Shown here: positions 27,563 through 36,231 of the stretch, piece after piece
Layout of the letters: every line of letters begins with the position of its first letter
Numbering within the stretch: the stretch's first letter is position 1
Source: Actinoallomurus spadix
GTDB taxonomy: Bacteria; Actinomycetota; Actinomycetes; Streptosporangiales; Streptosporangiaceae
Length of the DNA stretch: 64,000 bases
NCBI RefSeq assembly: GCF_024055725.1
Contig: NZ_JAMXMX010000035.1
Location: 1-64,000, forward strand
Reading direction: 5' to 3'
Program-made: the position numbers and the translations under genes
The notes under the pieces: generated by a model
Databases searched by the model: none
Told to the model about the DNA's origin: nothing
Seen by the model: only the letters and a program-made list of their open reading frames with translations

Positions 27563-28420
27563 ATGGCCAGTGTGGAGCGAGGCGAGTCCACTCAGACGTC
27601 CACACGCGAGCACCCCGACGACGAACGTCCGATCGAGCCGCCCGGTGGCGGAGGCTCGGCCGGAGGTCCTGACGAGGGACGCCCGCCCAGGCGGCGGAGG
27701 GAACAGCCGATCGGAGGCCGGATCAGCGATCCACAGATCCAGCGCTGGATGATCCGGGCGGGCGCGGCCGCCGTGCTGGGCCTGCTGTTCGCGATCGTCT
27801 TCGAGATCCGGATCGGCCTGGCCGTGGCGGTGCTCACCGTGATCGTCGACATCGTCCGGCGGTCACGCCAGCACTCCAGCGTCGAGGCATGGCGCAAGCC
27901 GTCGGTCGCGGAACGCCGGACCGAACGGCAGTTGCGGAGCATGGAGAAGGCCGGCTACCGCGCCCTGCACGCCCGCGCCGTCCCCCGCGACGACGAGGGC
28001 GTCAGCGACGGCCAGATCGACCACCTCGTCATCGGGCCGACCGGCGTGTACGCCGTCGACTCGGAGAAGTGGGACAAGCGGCTGCCCGTGCGCGCGCTGT
28101 CGCACCGCAAGCTGTTCCTCGGGCCGTTCAACAAGAAGGAGCGGCTCGACGAGGCCCGCTGGGAGGCCGACCAGGCGAGCAAGCTGATCAGCGCGGAGCT
28201 CGGCTATGAGGTGCCGGTGCAGCCGTCGCTGGCCATCTACGGCCCGGCGATCTCCTGGAAGGTCCTGATGGTGCGCAACGTCGACGTCTACTCCGGTGGG
28301 CGGGCCCGCAACTACCTGCGCCGCAGGCCCAAGATCCTCACCGCCGTGGACATCGAGCGGATCTACAACGCCGCCGAGCGCGTGCTACCCCCGAAGTACC
28401 CCGACTCCGACGCGGACTGA
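27563..28420 (+). CDS. Membrane-associated NERD-domain protein
   Basis: A 285-residue protein. The N-terminal ~65 residues are polar and Pro/Gly/Arg-rich. Two adjacent hydrophobic helices follow (about 68-100: WMIRAGAAAVLGLLFAIVFE and GLAVAVLTVIVDIV). The NERD domain spans about 118-270, with DGQIDHLVIGPTGVYAVDSEKW carrying the nuclease-like acidic residues. NERD domains relate to restriction-type endonucleases, though their activity is mostly untested. The ATG has GGAG 7 nt upstream. It lies between the divergent amidase and ilvD. Cytoplasmic placement of the NERD domain is inferred from the hydrophobic hairpin. Confidence 0.85.
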   Translation: MASVERGESTQTSTREHPDDERPIEPPGGGGSAGGPDEGRPPRRRREQPIGGRISDPQIQRWMIRAGAAAVLGLLFAIVFEIRIGLAVAVLTVIVDIVRRSRQHSSVEAWRKPSVAERRTERQLRSMEKAGYRALHARAVPRDDEGVSDGQIDHLVIGPTGVYAVDSEKWDKRLPVRALSHRKLFLGPFNKKERLDEARWEADQASKLISAELGYEVPVQPSLAIYGPAISWKVLMVRNVDVYSGGRARNYLRRRPKILTAVDIERIYNAAERVLPPKYPDSDAD

Positions 28421-28458
28421 CCCCTCCCCTCCTCGTGCCCGGAGCCTCGATCGCGCGA

Positions 28459-28498
28459 CCCGGATGTCTCGGAAACTGAGACCACCGTCTCATCCGGG
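28459..28498. promoter_or_regulatory. Nested inverted repeats upstream of ilvD
   Basis: An outer 8-bp inverted repeat CCCGGATG/CATCCGGG (28459-28466 with 28491-28498) encloses GTCTC-N7-GAGAC (28466-28482) and a second GTCTC (28487-28491). It could act as the terminator of the NERD gene or as an operator for ilvD, whose start is 50 bp downstream. The alternative pairings of the GTCTC/GAGAC motifs are notable. Confidence 0.4.
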
Positions 28499-28548
28499 CC
28501 GCCGACCCCATACGATCGAACTCTGAGCACAAACGATGGGAGAGGCAG

Positions 28549-30393
28549 ATGCCCCCGCTGAGGTCACGAACGGTCACGCACGGCAGGAACATGGCGGGCG
28601 CCCGGGCCCTCCTCCGGGCCACCGGCGTAGCGCGCGAGGACTTCGGCAAGCCCATCATCGCGGTCGCCAACAGTTTCACCGAGTTCGTTCCGGGCCACGT
28701 CCACCTGCGCGAGGTCGGCCAGGTCGTCGCCGCCGCGGTGAAGGAGGCGGGCGGCGTCCCGCGCGAGTTCAACACGATCGCGGTCGACGACGGCATCGCG
28801 ATGGGCCACGGCGGCATGCTGTACTCCCTGCCGTCCCGCGAGCTGATCGCCGACGCGGTCGAGTACATGGTCAACGCGCACTGCGCCGACGCGCTGATCT
28901 GCGTCTCGAACTGCGACAAGATCACGCCGGGCATGCTGATCGCCGCCATGCGTCTCAACATCCCGACGGTGTTCGTCTCCGGCGGGCCGATGGAGGCGGG
29001 CAAGCCGGTCGACGGCACGACCAAGCTCGACCTGATCGACCCCATGATCGCCGCCGCGGACGAGTCGGTGTCCGACGAGACCCTCGCCCAGATGGAGGAG
29101 AACGCCTGCCCGACCTGCGGGTCCTGCTCGGGTATGTTCACCGCCAACTCGATGAACTGCCTGACCGAGGCGATCGGCCTGTCCCTCCCCGGCAACGGCA
29201 CGGTCCTCGCGACGCACGCGGACCGCAAGAAGCTGTTCGAGGACGCCGGGCGGCGCGTCGTCGAGATCGCCAACCGGTATTACGCCGGGGACGACGAGTC
29301 CGTCCTCCCGCTGAACATCGCGACCCGCGACGCCTTCGAGAACGCCATGGCACTCGACGTGGCCATGGGCGGCTCGACCAACACGATCCTGCACCTGCTC
29401 GCCGCGGCCCGTGAGGCCGGCGTCGACTTCGGCCTGAAGGAGATCGACGAGCTCTCCCGCCGCGTGCCCTGCATCTGCAAGGTCGCCCCGGCCACCGCGA
29501 AGTACCACGTCGAGGACGTCCACCGGGCGGGCGGCATCCCCGCGATCCTCGGCGAGCTCGACCGGGCCGGGCTGCTCAACCGCACGGTCCACACGATCCA
29601 CAGCGGGTCCCTCACCGAGTTCCTCGATGCGTACGACGTCCGCTCCTCCAAGGTGCGCCCGGAGGCCGTGGAGCTGTTCCACGCCGCGCCCGGCGGAGTC
29701 CGCACCACCAGGCCGTACAGCCAGGACAACCGCTGGCAGGAGCTCGACCTCGACCGCGAGCAGGGTTGCATCCGCGACGCGGAGCACGCCTACACCAAGG
29801 ACGGCGGCCTGGCCGTGCTGTACGGCAACCTCGCCGTCGACGGCGCGGTCGTCAAGACCGCCGGCGTCGAGGAGGCCCTGTGGACCTTCGAAGGCCCGGC
29901 GGTCGTCTTCGAGAGCCAGGAGGACGCCGTCGAGGGCATCCTCGGCAACAAGGTCAAGCCCGGCGACGTCGTCGTCATCCGCTACGAGGGCCCCAAGGGC
30001 GGCCCGGGCATGCAGGAGATGCTGTACCCCACGTCCTTCCTCAAGGGCCGCGGGCTCGGCAAGGCCTGCGCGCTGATCACCGACGGGCGGTTCTCCGGCG
30101 GCACCAGCGGCCTGTCCATCGGCCACGCCTCCCCGGAGGCCGCGGCCGGCGGTGACATCGCCCTGGTGGAGGACGGCGACCGGATCGTCATCGACATCCC
30201 GCGCCGCGAGCTCCGCCTCGACGTGCCCGCCGACGAGCTCCAGGCCCGCCGCGAGCGCCTCCTGAAGGAGCTGGGCTCCTTCCGGCCGCGTGACCGGCAC
30301 CGCCCGGTCAGCGCCGCGTTGCAGGCGTACGCCGCGATGGCCACGTCCGCCTCCACCGGCGCCGCCCGCGACATCTCCCAGCTCGGCGGCTGA
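28549..30393 (+). CDS. ilvD: Dihydroxy-acid dehydratase
   Basis: Fe-S lyase of branched-chain amino-acid synthesis that converts 2,3-dihydroxy-isovalerate (or 3-methylvalerate) to the 2-keto acid. The 614-residue protein has the cluster-binding Cys motifs [10 protein letters not shown] (near residue 124) and [18 protein letters not shown] (near 190-207), and the C-terminal [21 protein letters not shown] signature. GGGAGAGG precedes the ATG. It is a single-gene unit, without the ilvBNC genes nearby, followed by a strong terminator. Confidence 0.96.
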   Translation: MPPLRSRTVTHGRNMAGARALLRATGVAREDFGKPIIAVANSFTEFVPGHVHLREVGQVVAAAVKEAGGVPREFNTIAVDDGIAMGHGGMLYSLPSRELIADAVEYMVNAHCADALICVSNCDKITPGMLIAAMRLNIPTVFVSGGPMEAGKPVDGTTKLDLIDPMIAAADESVSDETLAQMEENACPTCGSCSGMFTANSMNCLTEAIGLSLPGNGTVLATHADRKKLFEDAGRRVVEIANRYYAGDDESVLPLNIATRDAFENAMALDVAMGGSTNTILHLLAAAREAGVDFGLKEIDELSRRVPCICKVAPATAKYHVEDVHRAGGIPAILGELDRAGLLNRTVHTIHSGSLTEFLDAYDVRSSKVRPEAVELFHAAPGGVRTTRPYSQDNRWQELDLDREQGCIRDAEHAYTKDGGLAVLYGNLAVDGAVVKTAGVEEALWTFEGPAVVFESQEDAVEGILGNKVKPGDVVVIRYEGPKGGPGMQEMLYPTSFLKGRGLGKACALITDGRFSGGTSGLSIGHASPEAAAGGDIALVEDGDRIVIDIPRRELRLDVPADELQARRERLLKELGSFRPRDRHRPVSAALQAYAAMATSASTGAARDISQLGG

Positions 30394-30446
30394 CCCCTCC
30401 GGCAGACGACCCGCGGCGAGCGCGGCAGACCACCCGCGAACGCGAC

Positions 30447-30476
30447 CGCCCCGCCCGGGATGATCCGGGCGGGGCG
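30447..30476. terminator. Terminator after ilvD
   Basis: A perfect 12-bp stem CGCCCCGCCCGG (30447-30458) with its complement (30465-30476), loop 6 nt, lies 54 bases past the ilvD stop and 70 bases past the convergent methyltransferase end, so it probably serves both. Confidence 0.8.
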
Positions 30477-30545
30477 TCGTCGTCCAGGGGATTCGCGCAG
30501 GTCGCGGATTTCACCGCGACCGCGTCGGTCGTGCGCGCGCCGTGC

Positions 30546-31349
30546 TCAGCCGCGGGTGGCGCCGACGAACTGCATCAGGCCGTACGAGCGCTGGCGCAGG
30601 CCGGTGAAGCCACGGCCCCGGAGGGCGTAACAAAGGTCGTCGGCGCCGAACATCCGGATGCCGGCCAGCCGCCCGAGGACGGAGCTGCCCAGGCCGATGA
30701 CGGGCAGCTCCGGCCGCCGGGTCGTCAGGAACACGGCCCGGCCGCCGGGCCGCAGCACGCGGGTGATGCCGTCGACCGCCGTCCACGGGTCGTCGAACAG
30801 GTAGAGGCCGCCGAAGCAGCACACCGCGTCGAAGACCCCGTCGCCGAACGGCAGGTCCGCCGCGTCGCCGCGGACGTACGCGACGTCGGCGGCGCCGTTC
30901 TCGCCGCGGCGGCTCGGCCGCACCGTGTCGGCCACGGCACGGTCGAGCATGGTCGCGGAGGCATCGATGCCCACGACGAGGCCGTGGCCCGTCATGCCGG
31001 CCGCCAGCGCGCGGGTGACGTTGCCCGGGCCGCAGGCCACGTCGAGGACGGTGCCGTCCGGAGTCGCGGCGAGGTTCAGCCAGTCGCGGGCGAGGGTGTA
31101 CTCCTCCTCGATGTCCGGGCCGAGCGGGCCCTTGAAGACACCGAAGATCACCGGTCGCCACAGATCCTCGTAGATCCTGGGCAGGAAACCGGACCGCATG
31201 AGGCGCTGCGCGATCGTGTCGTGCGGCCGCGCCTCGCCGAGGAGGTCGAGGTAGCCACGCGACACGTCCGGTTCCCCGGGCGGCCGGTCCAGCAGCGGCA
31301 GGACGCGGTCCAGGGCGTTCGACCGGCCACCCCCGCTCGCCTCGCTCAT
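30546..31349 (-). CDS. SAM-dependent class I methyltransferase
   Basis: A 267-residue methyltransferase of the UbiE/COQ5-like type. Motif I reads VLDVACGPGNVTRAL, the acidic post-I residue lies in VVGIDASATML, and motif II in GDAADLPFGDGVFDAVCCFGG. The substrate is unknown. The ATG overlaps the stop of the upstream prolyl oligopeptidase gene as ATGA, so the two are translationally coupled. The N-terminal ~80 residues are family-specific (SNALDRVLPLLDRPPGEP). Confidence 0.9.
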   Translation of the reverse strand: MSEASGGGRSNALDRVLPLLDRPPGEPDVSRGYLDLLGEARPHDTIAQRLMRSGFLPRIYEDLWRPVIFGVFKGPLGPDIEEEYTLARDWLNLAATPDGTVLDVACGPGNVTRALAAGMTGHGLVVGIDASATMLDRAVADTVRPSRRGENGAADVAYVRGDAADLPFGDGVFDAVCCFGGLYLFDDPWTAVDGITRVLRPGGRAVFLTTRRPELPVIGLGSSVLGRLAGIRMFGADDLCYALRGRGFTGLRQRSYGLMQFVGATRG

Positions 31350-33451
31350 GGCCGGGAAGCCTCCTCCTCGATCGTGAGCCCCGTGTGGGCCGCCATGAAG
31401 GACAGCGTGTCCACGCTCAGCTCGATCGAACGGCTGACGGCGCGGGCGCCGTGCCCGACCTCGGCCTCGTTGCGCAGGAGGATGGGCCCGCCCTCCTCCG
31501 CGCACGCGTGCTGGAGCGCCGCGCACATCTTGCGGGCGTGCAGGGGGTCGACGCGGGTGTCGCTCTCGAACACGGTGAACAGGGTCGCCGGGTAGATCAC
31601 GCCCTCCCGCACGTGGTGGTACGGGGAGTAGGCGTACAGCCAGGCGAACTGCTCGGGGTCCTCGACGGAGCCGTACTCGACGTTCCAGGTCTGACCGAGG
31701 CCGAACCGCTCGTACCGCACCATGTCGAGCAGCGGCGCCGAGCAGACCGCCGCGGCGTACAGGTCGGGCCGCTGGGTGATCGCCGCGCCCACGAGCAGGC
31801 CTCCGTTGGAACCGCCGGAGATCGCCAGCCCGTCCGCCGTGGTCCACCCGTCGGCGATCAGCTTCTCGGCGGCGGCGTGGAAGTCGTCGAAGACGTTCTG
31901 CTTCTTGCCCAGCATCCCGGCGCGGTGCCACTCCTCGCCCTCTTCGGAGCCGCCGCGCAGGTTGGCGACCGCGTAGACGCCGCCGGCCTCGACCCACGCG
32001 AGCGTCCCCGCGGAGTACGCGGGAGTCAGCGGGACGTTGAAGCCGCCGTAGCCGTACAGGATCGCCGGCCGGGGCTCGCCTGGCACCGCGTCGGCGCGGG
32101 CGACGATGAGCATGCGGACCTCGGTGCCGTCCTTGGAGGTGTACGTCACCTGGCGCGCCTCGACGTCGGGAACGTCGACGGTGCCGGGCGGGGCCGCCCA
32201 GAGCGTCGTCTCGCCGGTCGCGGCGTCGAAGTGGTAGACCGACGACGGCGCCGTGTGGTCGACGTAGGTGAACCACGCCTCATGGCCGCCCTCGGGGCGT
32301 TCGACGATCCCGCCGATCGAGCCGAGGCCGGGCACGGGGACCTCCCCGATCCGCTCCCCGGTCGCCAGGTCGTGGATGGTGATCTCGCTGATCGCGTGGC
32401 GGGTCCATCCGGCGAGGAGGATCGGCCGGTCCAGGTCGTCGAGGATCGCGAAGTCCGACAGGACCGCCTCGGCGTCCTCGGGGATCAGGTCGCGCCAGGT
32501 GCCGGGCGACACGTCGGCCGGGTCGGCGACGCAGAGCCGGCCGCGCGGCGCGTCCAGGTCGGTGAAGGCGTACGCGCGGCCGTCGCGCCCGACGTGCACA
32601 CCGGTCTCGGCGTCGATCCCCTCCTGGACGACCCGCAGCTCCGGGGTCTCCGGGGCGGACGTGCTCAGGTCGGCGATCCACAGGTCGTTGCGCGGCGCGG
32701 TCCCCTGAGAGGAGGAGAGGGTGAGCCAGCGGCCGTCACGGCTGACGCCGACGCCGTAGTAGTTGGTCTTCTCCCGCCCCTCGCCGAAGATCATCATGTC
32801 GTCGGTCTCGGGGTCGGTCCCCACCCGGTGCAGGTACACGCGGCGGTGGTACTGGTCCTCCCCGGCCGGGACCCGGTCGGCGGGGAGCCGGCGGACGTAG
32901 TAGTACGCCTCGCCGCCCGGCAGCCAGGCGACCGGCGTGTAGCGGCACCGCTCGATCGGTCCCTCGACCGTCTCGCCGGTGGCGACGTCCATCACGTACA
33001 GCTTGGACTCCTCGTCGCCGCCGTGGGACAGCTGGTAGGCCAGCAGGCGGCCCTCCTTGTCCGGCTGCCAGGAGTCCAGCGTCGTCGTGTGCGACGGGTC
33101 GAGCGCCATCGGGTCGATCAGCGCCCGCTCCGCACCGCCGGGGTCGACGGTGTAGAGGACGGCGTGCTCCTGCTCCGCGGTGCGCCGCATGAAGAACCGG
33201 CGCTCGCCCCGCCACACCGGAGCGCCGACGCTGCCGGCGCCGAGCAGTTCGCGCACCCGGGTCCGCAGCCGGTCCCGGCCGGGCAGGTCGTCGACCTCAC
33301 GGTGGAACAGCTCGTCCTGCGCCGTAAGCCACTTCTTGGTGTCGTCGGCGTTCGGATCCTCCAGCCACCGGTAGGGATCGGCGACACGGTGACCGTGGAT
33401 CTCCTCCACGATGTCCTGACGATGCGCGGACGGGTACGGCGGTCGGCTCAT
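31346..33451 (-). CDS. Prolyl oligopeptidase (S9A)
   Basis: A 701-residue serine peptidase that cleaves after proline in short peptides. Seven-bladed propeller repeats (residues ~75-420) are followed by an alpha/beta-hydrolase domain with the nucleophile in [10 protein letters not shown] (Ser near 548), Asp in [10 protein letters not shown] and His in [10 protein letters not shown]. No signal peptide is seen ([20 protein letters not shown]), so the enzyme is cytoplasmic. It leads a two-gene unit with the methyltransferase. There is no strong Shine-Dalgarno sequence, and a GTG three codons earlier is also open. Confidence 0.94.
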   Translation of the reverse strand: MSRPPYPSAHRQDIVEEIHGHRVADPYRWLEDPNADDTKKWLTAQDELFHREVDDLPGRDRLRTRVRELLGAGSVGAPVWRGERRFFMRRTAEQEHAVLYTVDPGGAERALIDPMALDPSHTTTLDSWQPDKEGRLLAYQLSHGGDEESKLYVMDVATGETVEGPIERCRYTPVAWLPGGEAYYYVRRLPADRVPAGEDQYHRRVYLHRVGTDPETDDMMIFGEGREKTNYYGVGVSRDGRWLTLSSSQGTAPRNDLWIADLSTSAPETPELRVVQEGIDAETGVHVGRDGRAYAFTDLDAPRGRLCVADPADVSPGTWRDLIPEDAEAVLSDFAILDDLDRPILLAGWTRHAISEITIHDLATGERIGEVPVPGLGSIGGIVERPEGGHEAWFTYVDHTAPSSVYHFDAATGETTLWAAPPGTVDVPDVEARQVTYTSKDGTEVRMLIVARADAVPGEPRPAILYGYGGFNVPLTPAYSAGTLAWVEAGGVYAVANLRGGSEEGEEWHRAGMLGKKQNVFDDFHAAAEKLIADGWTTADGLAISGGSNGGLLVGAAITQRPDLYAAAVCSAPLLDMVRYERFGLGQTWNVEYGSVEDPEQFAWLYAYSPYHHVREGVIYPATLFTVFESDTRVDPLHARKMCAALQHACAEEGGPILLRNEAEVGHGARAVSRSIELSVDTLSFMAAHTGLTIEEEASRP

Positions 33452-33566
33452 GAGTCGCACTTTACGAGGTCGGCGGAGCCGCCCGTGCGTGGCGTGGCGC
33501 TTTCCCCATGGTCGCCGCACCAAGAAAGATGTGGGGCGCGTCTTTCCACGTCGATCGGGGGGAACA

Positions 33567-34274
33567 ATGAAGGACACGCATGACCCGTGCAGACCGGTCT
33601 CGCGGGGTGGCGGTCACGCCCGCCGTACCGCGGCGGGACTGGCCGTGGCCGGCCTCGCCGCCGCGGTCCTGAGCGGCGGGCCCGCGCACGCGCGCACGCC
33701 CCAGCCGCCGCGTCCGGCGCCGCAGCAGGACCTGAGGCGGCCGGCGCACCCGGGTCGCACGCCGCAGCCGTCTCCGTCGCCGTCACGTACGGCTCGGCCG
33801 ACGCACGTGCCAACGCCGTCGCGCTCGGCTCAGCCGACGCACGCGCCGTCCCAGACGGCCCGGCCGGCGCGTGACGGATCCCGGCGCTCGCAGGAGGCAC
33901 CGGGCGGGCACCGGGCGAAGGGAGCGGACCTTCACCTCGTCTTCGACCGGCCCGCGGCCGCCGGGAAATCCGGCGTCCTCTGGCGCTGGACGCTCGTGAA
34001 CGAGGGAGCCGGCGCCGCCGACGAGGTCATCGCGGCCCAGACGGTCACGTCCGGCCACAAGATCCTCGGGCTGTCGAAGCCCTGCGCGTCGGAGCACGAG
34101 ACGGCCGTGTGCCGGTACGACACGATCGGCGCCGGGGAGAAGCGCACCGGCTGGACCAGGACCACGGGCAGTCTCGCGGGCGGCCCGCTGCGCGTCGACG
34201 CGAAGATGACGTGGCGCGACCGGCCGACCGCCGCGGACACCGGGGCCCAGAGGAACCACCACCCGGGCCACTGA
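33567..34274 (+). CDS. Secreted Pro/Ser/Thr-rich protein of unknown function
   Basis: A 235-residue exported protein. A signal peptide (basic start, hydrophobic core AAGLAVAGLAAAVLSGG, cleavage near AHA) is followed by about 75 residues rich in Pro, Arg, Ser and Thr with imperfect repeats such as PTHVPTPSRSAQPTHAPS. The C-terminal ~110 residues form a compact domain (LVFDRPAAAGKSGVLWRWTL onward) with two Cys (in KPCASE and AVCRYD) that could pair. This is consistent with a wall-spanning linker presenting an Ig-like or DUF11-like domain. GGGGGG precedes the ATG. Confidence 0.7.
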   Translation: MKDTHDPCRPVSRGGGHARRTAAGLAVAGLAAAVLSGGPAHARTPQPPRPAPQQDLRRPAHPGRTPQPSPSPSRTARPTHVPTPSRSAQPTHAPSQTARPARDGSRRSQEAPGGHRAKGADLHLVFDRPAAAGKSGVLWRWTLVNEGAGAADEVIAAQTVTSGHKILGLSKPCASEHETAVCRYDTIGAGEKRTGWTRTTGSLAGGPLRVDAKMTWRDRPTAADTGAQRNHHPGH

Positions 34275-34321
34275 CCGGCCGGGCCGCCTCCCGGGCGTGT
34301 CTCCAGCGAATACCACGATTT

Positions 34322-34495
34322 ATGGGTAGCGCGATCGGCATCTCAGCAGCCACACTGATTGCAACTCTGGGTATCACCCGTGAGGAGGTCCTCGTGGCGG
34401 GTGCGCTGGTGAGAACGACCGACGAGCCTCATACCGAGGCGCGCTGGAGCGCGGCCCGGGAGGCGGCCGGCACCTGCGGCGCGGGGGCCGTCTGA
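34322..34495 (+). CDS. Possible short gene upstream of the HNH nuclease gene
   Basis: An open frame of 57 codons from ATG 34322. The GTG at 34394, with a very strong GAGGAGG 5 nt upstream, would give a 33-residue peptide (MAGALVRTTDEPHTEARWSA onward). Its stop TGA overlaps the HNH start codon (TGATG), so it may work as a translational leader. The composition does not resemble a known protein, and the peptide may be regulatory rather than functional. Confidence 0.4.
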   Translation: MGSAIGISAATLIATLGITREEVLVAGALVRTTDEPHTEARWSAAREAAGTCGAGAV

Positions 34496-35004
34496 TGAGA
34501 CAGGTCCTGCTGCTCAACGCGACGTACGAGCCCCTGACGACCCTCCCCCTGCGGCGTGCCGTCTGCCTGATCCTGCGGGAGAAGGCGGAGATCGTCCACC
34601 ATGACGCCTCGGGGGCGAGGCTGCATTCGGCCTCCGTCGTCGTCGAGATGCCGTCGGTGATCCGGCTCCTGCGCTACGTCCGGATTCCGTACCGACAACG
34701 CGTGCCGCTCACCCGGGCGGCGCTCATGCGGCGCGACAACTTCCGGTGTGCCTACTGCGGCCTTCGCGCGGAGACGATCGACCACGTCATCCCGCGCAGC
34801 CGCGGCGGCAAGCACGTCTGGGAGAACTGCGTCGCCTCCTGCATGCCTTGCAACCATCGCAAGGCCGACAAACTCCTTGAAGAGATCGGCTGGAGCCTGC
34901 GTTTCGTCCCGTCCGTTCCGCGCGGGGCGCACTGGCGGCTGATCGGCCTGGTCAACGACGGCGATCCCCAGTGGGCGCCCTACGTCTCCGAACCCGCGGC
35001 CTGA
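34495..35004 (+). CDS. HNH endonuclease family protein
   Basis: A 169-residue protein with a zinc-stabilised HNH domain: CAYCG and CMPCN give the four Cys ligands, and the catalytic core is TIDHVIPRSRGGKHVWENC with the final His in NHRKAD. The N-terminal ~75 residues (VLLLNATYEPLTTLPLRRAV) are a conserved partner region in many actinobacterial homologues. They are chromosomal, seldom linked to mobile elements, and of unknown biological role. The start overlaps the stop of the short upstream frame by 1 nt. Confidence 0.9.
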   Translation: MRQVLLLNATYEPLTTLPLRRAVCLILREKAEIVHHDASGARLHSASVVVEMPSVIRLLRYVRIPYRQRVPLTRAALMRRDNFRCAYCGLRAETIDHVIPRSRGGKHVWENCVASCMPCNHRKADKLLEEIGWSLRFVPSVPRGAHWRLIGLVNDGDPQWAPYVSEPAA

Positions 35005-35062
35005 CCGCTCCGAACGGCGGACGGGGCATGACGGGCGGGCGGTGACGTCGTACGCTGTGGCC

Positions 35063-35266
35063 GTGCCACGTTACGACTACCGTTGCCGCGCCTGTGGCGC
35101 GACGTTCGAGGTGTCCCGCCCGATGGCCGAGGCGTCCGCCCCGGCCGCCTGCCCCGACGGTCACGACGACACGGTGAAGCTGCTGTCCACGGTGGCGGTC
35201 ACCGGCGGTACCACCGCGGCCCCGCCCAGGAGCGGCGGCTGCTGCGGTGGCGGCTGCTGCGGCTGA
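35063..35266 (+). CDS. FmdB-type zinc-ribbon protein
   Basis: A 67-residue protein that begins MPRYDYRCRACGATFEV, the characteristic FmdB opening, with CxxC at residues 8-11 and a later Cys in AACPDGHD. A Cys/Gly-rich C-terminal tail (SGGCCGGGCCG) is typical and could bind metal. FmdB was first described as a regulator of formamidase operons, but most members have no known job. The GTG at 35063 is chosen. GTG codons slightly upstream (for example 35057) are alternatives. Confidence 0.8.
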   Translation: MPRYDYRCRACGATFEVSRPMAEASAPAACPDGHDDTVKLLSTVAVTGGTTAAPPRSGGCCGGGCCG

Positions 35267-35516
35267 GGGTCCACGCCCGGCGGCGTCCCTCCGGCGGGCG
35301 CCCCATCGCTGTGATGTGGGCGACGGTGAGCGGACCGGGACCCGCGTCCGCGCGGCGTGACGTGAGCGGCGGCGGGTCTGCACCGCCGCCGCTCACGGCC
35401 CCCTTGCCCCGGCCGGGCGCCCGCCGCGCGGACGCCCGGCCGGAGTCGTTGATGTCCGCGGCCCTCGCCATGACCGGCCTCCTCGGCCCGGCCACGTGAC
35501 CGGCGGCCTTCGTGCC

Positions 35517-35582
35517 GCCACGTGACGGCGGTCCCGGCGCGGCCGCGTGTGGCGGGCCGTCCCGGGACCGCCGTCACGTGGC
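35517..35582. repeat. 21-bp perfect inverted repeat in the convergent gap
   Basis: The sequence CCACGTGACGGCGGTCCCGG (35518-35537) is repeated in inverted form at 35562-35581, and the pairing extends one more base on each side, giving a perfect 21-bp stem with a 24-nt GC-rich loop. A partial third copy of the arm (GCCACGTGACCGGCGG) precedes it at 35491-35506. It lies between the convergent FmdB-like and GNAT genes, so it is probably a bidirectional terminator. The gap 35267-35652 holds no gene. Confidence 0.7.
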
Positions 35583-35652
35583 CGCCGGCGTGGCCGGCGG
35601 ACACCGCGTACGGGCGGTCTCCCCCCGCCAGGGCACCACCCGTACGCGGCGC

Positions 35653-36228
35653 TCACCGCACGGGGCCCGCGCGTCCGCGCGGCATCTCCCCGTGCAGATC
35701 TTTCTCGAGGTAGACGGTGACGGTGCCGCCGGTGACCTTGCGGTCGACCTCCCGCCAGGCGAACCTGCGGTACAGCGCGAGCGCGGCCCGTTGCCGCACC
35801 GTCGTGTCGGCCCGCAGCACGCGGTAGCCGAGTTCGGCGGCGCGCTGTTGCAGGACGGTGACGAGCACCGCGCCGTAGCCCCGGCCCTGCAGGTCCGGCC
35901 GGACCCGCAGGCGCACCATCTCGGCGGTGACGTCGTCGACGCGCCGCAGCCCGCCGAGTGCCGCCACCTCGCCGTTCACCTCTCCGACGAGGAACTCGCC
36001 CCGGTCACGGAGATAGATCTCCTCGATGCGCGCGAAGTCGTCGTCGTAGTAGACGCCGTCGCCCGGACGCACCCCCACCCGGAACAGGCACTCCTGATGG
36101 AGGGCGAACACCGCCTGGTGGTCACGGGCGGTGTAGCGCCGCAGGAGCAGGCCGGCGGACTCCCACTCGGGCGGGTCGTACGACAGCCGCCGCACGCGCG
36201 CCGAGACGCCTCCCGGCAGGCGGGCCAC
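35653..36228 (-). CDS. GNAT family N-acetyltransferase, downstream of the XRE/TPR regulator
   Basis: A 191-residue acetyltransferase. The acetyl-CoA loop is RPDLQGRGYGAVLV, preceded by AEMVRLRV and followed by ADTTVRQRAALALYRRFAWREV (motif B). The N-terminus is extended by ~30 residues (LSYDPPEWESAGLLLRRY). The GTG start lies 3 nt after the stop of the XRE/TPR regulator gene, so they form an operon. A regulator-controlled modification role is plausible but untested. It is convergent with the FmdB-like gene. Confidence 0.85.
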   Translation of the reverse strand: MARLPGGVSARVRRLSYDPPEWESAGLLLRRYTARDHQAVFALHQECLFRVGVRPGDGVYYDDDFARIEEIYLRDRGEFLVGEVNGEVAALGGLRRVDDVTAEMVRLRVRPDLQGRGYGAVLVTVLQQRAAELGYRVLRADTTVRQRAALALYRRFAWREVDRKVTGGTVTVYLEKDLHGEMPRGRAGPVR

Positions 36229-36231
36229 CCG

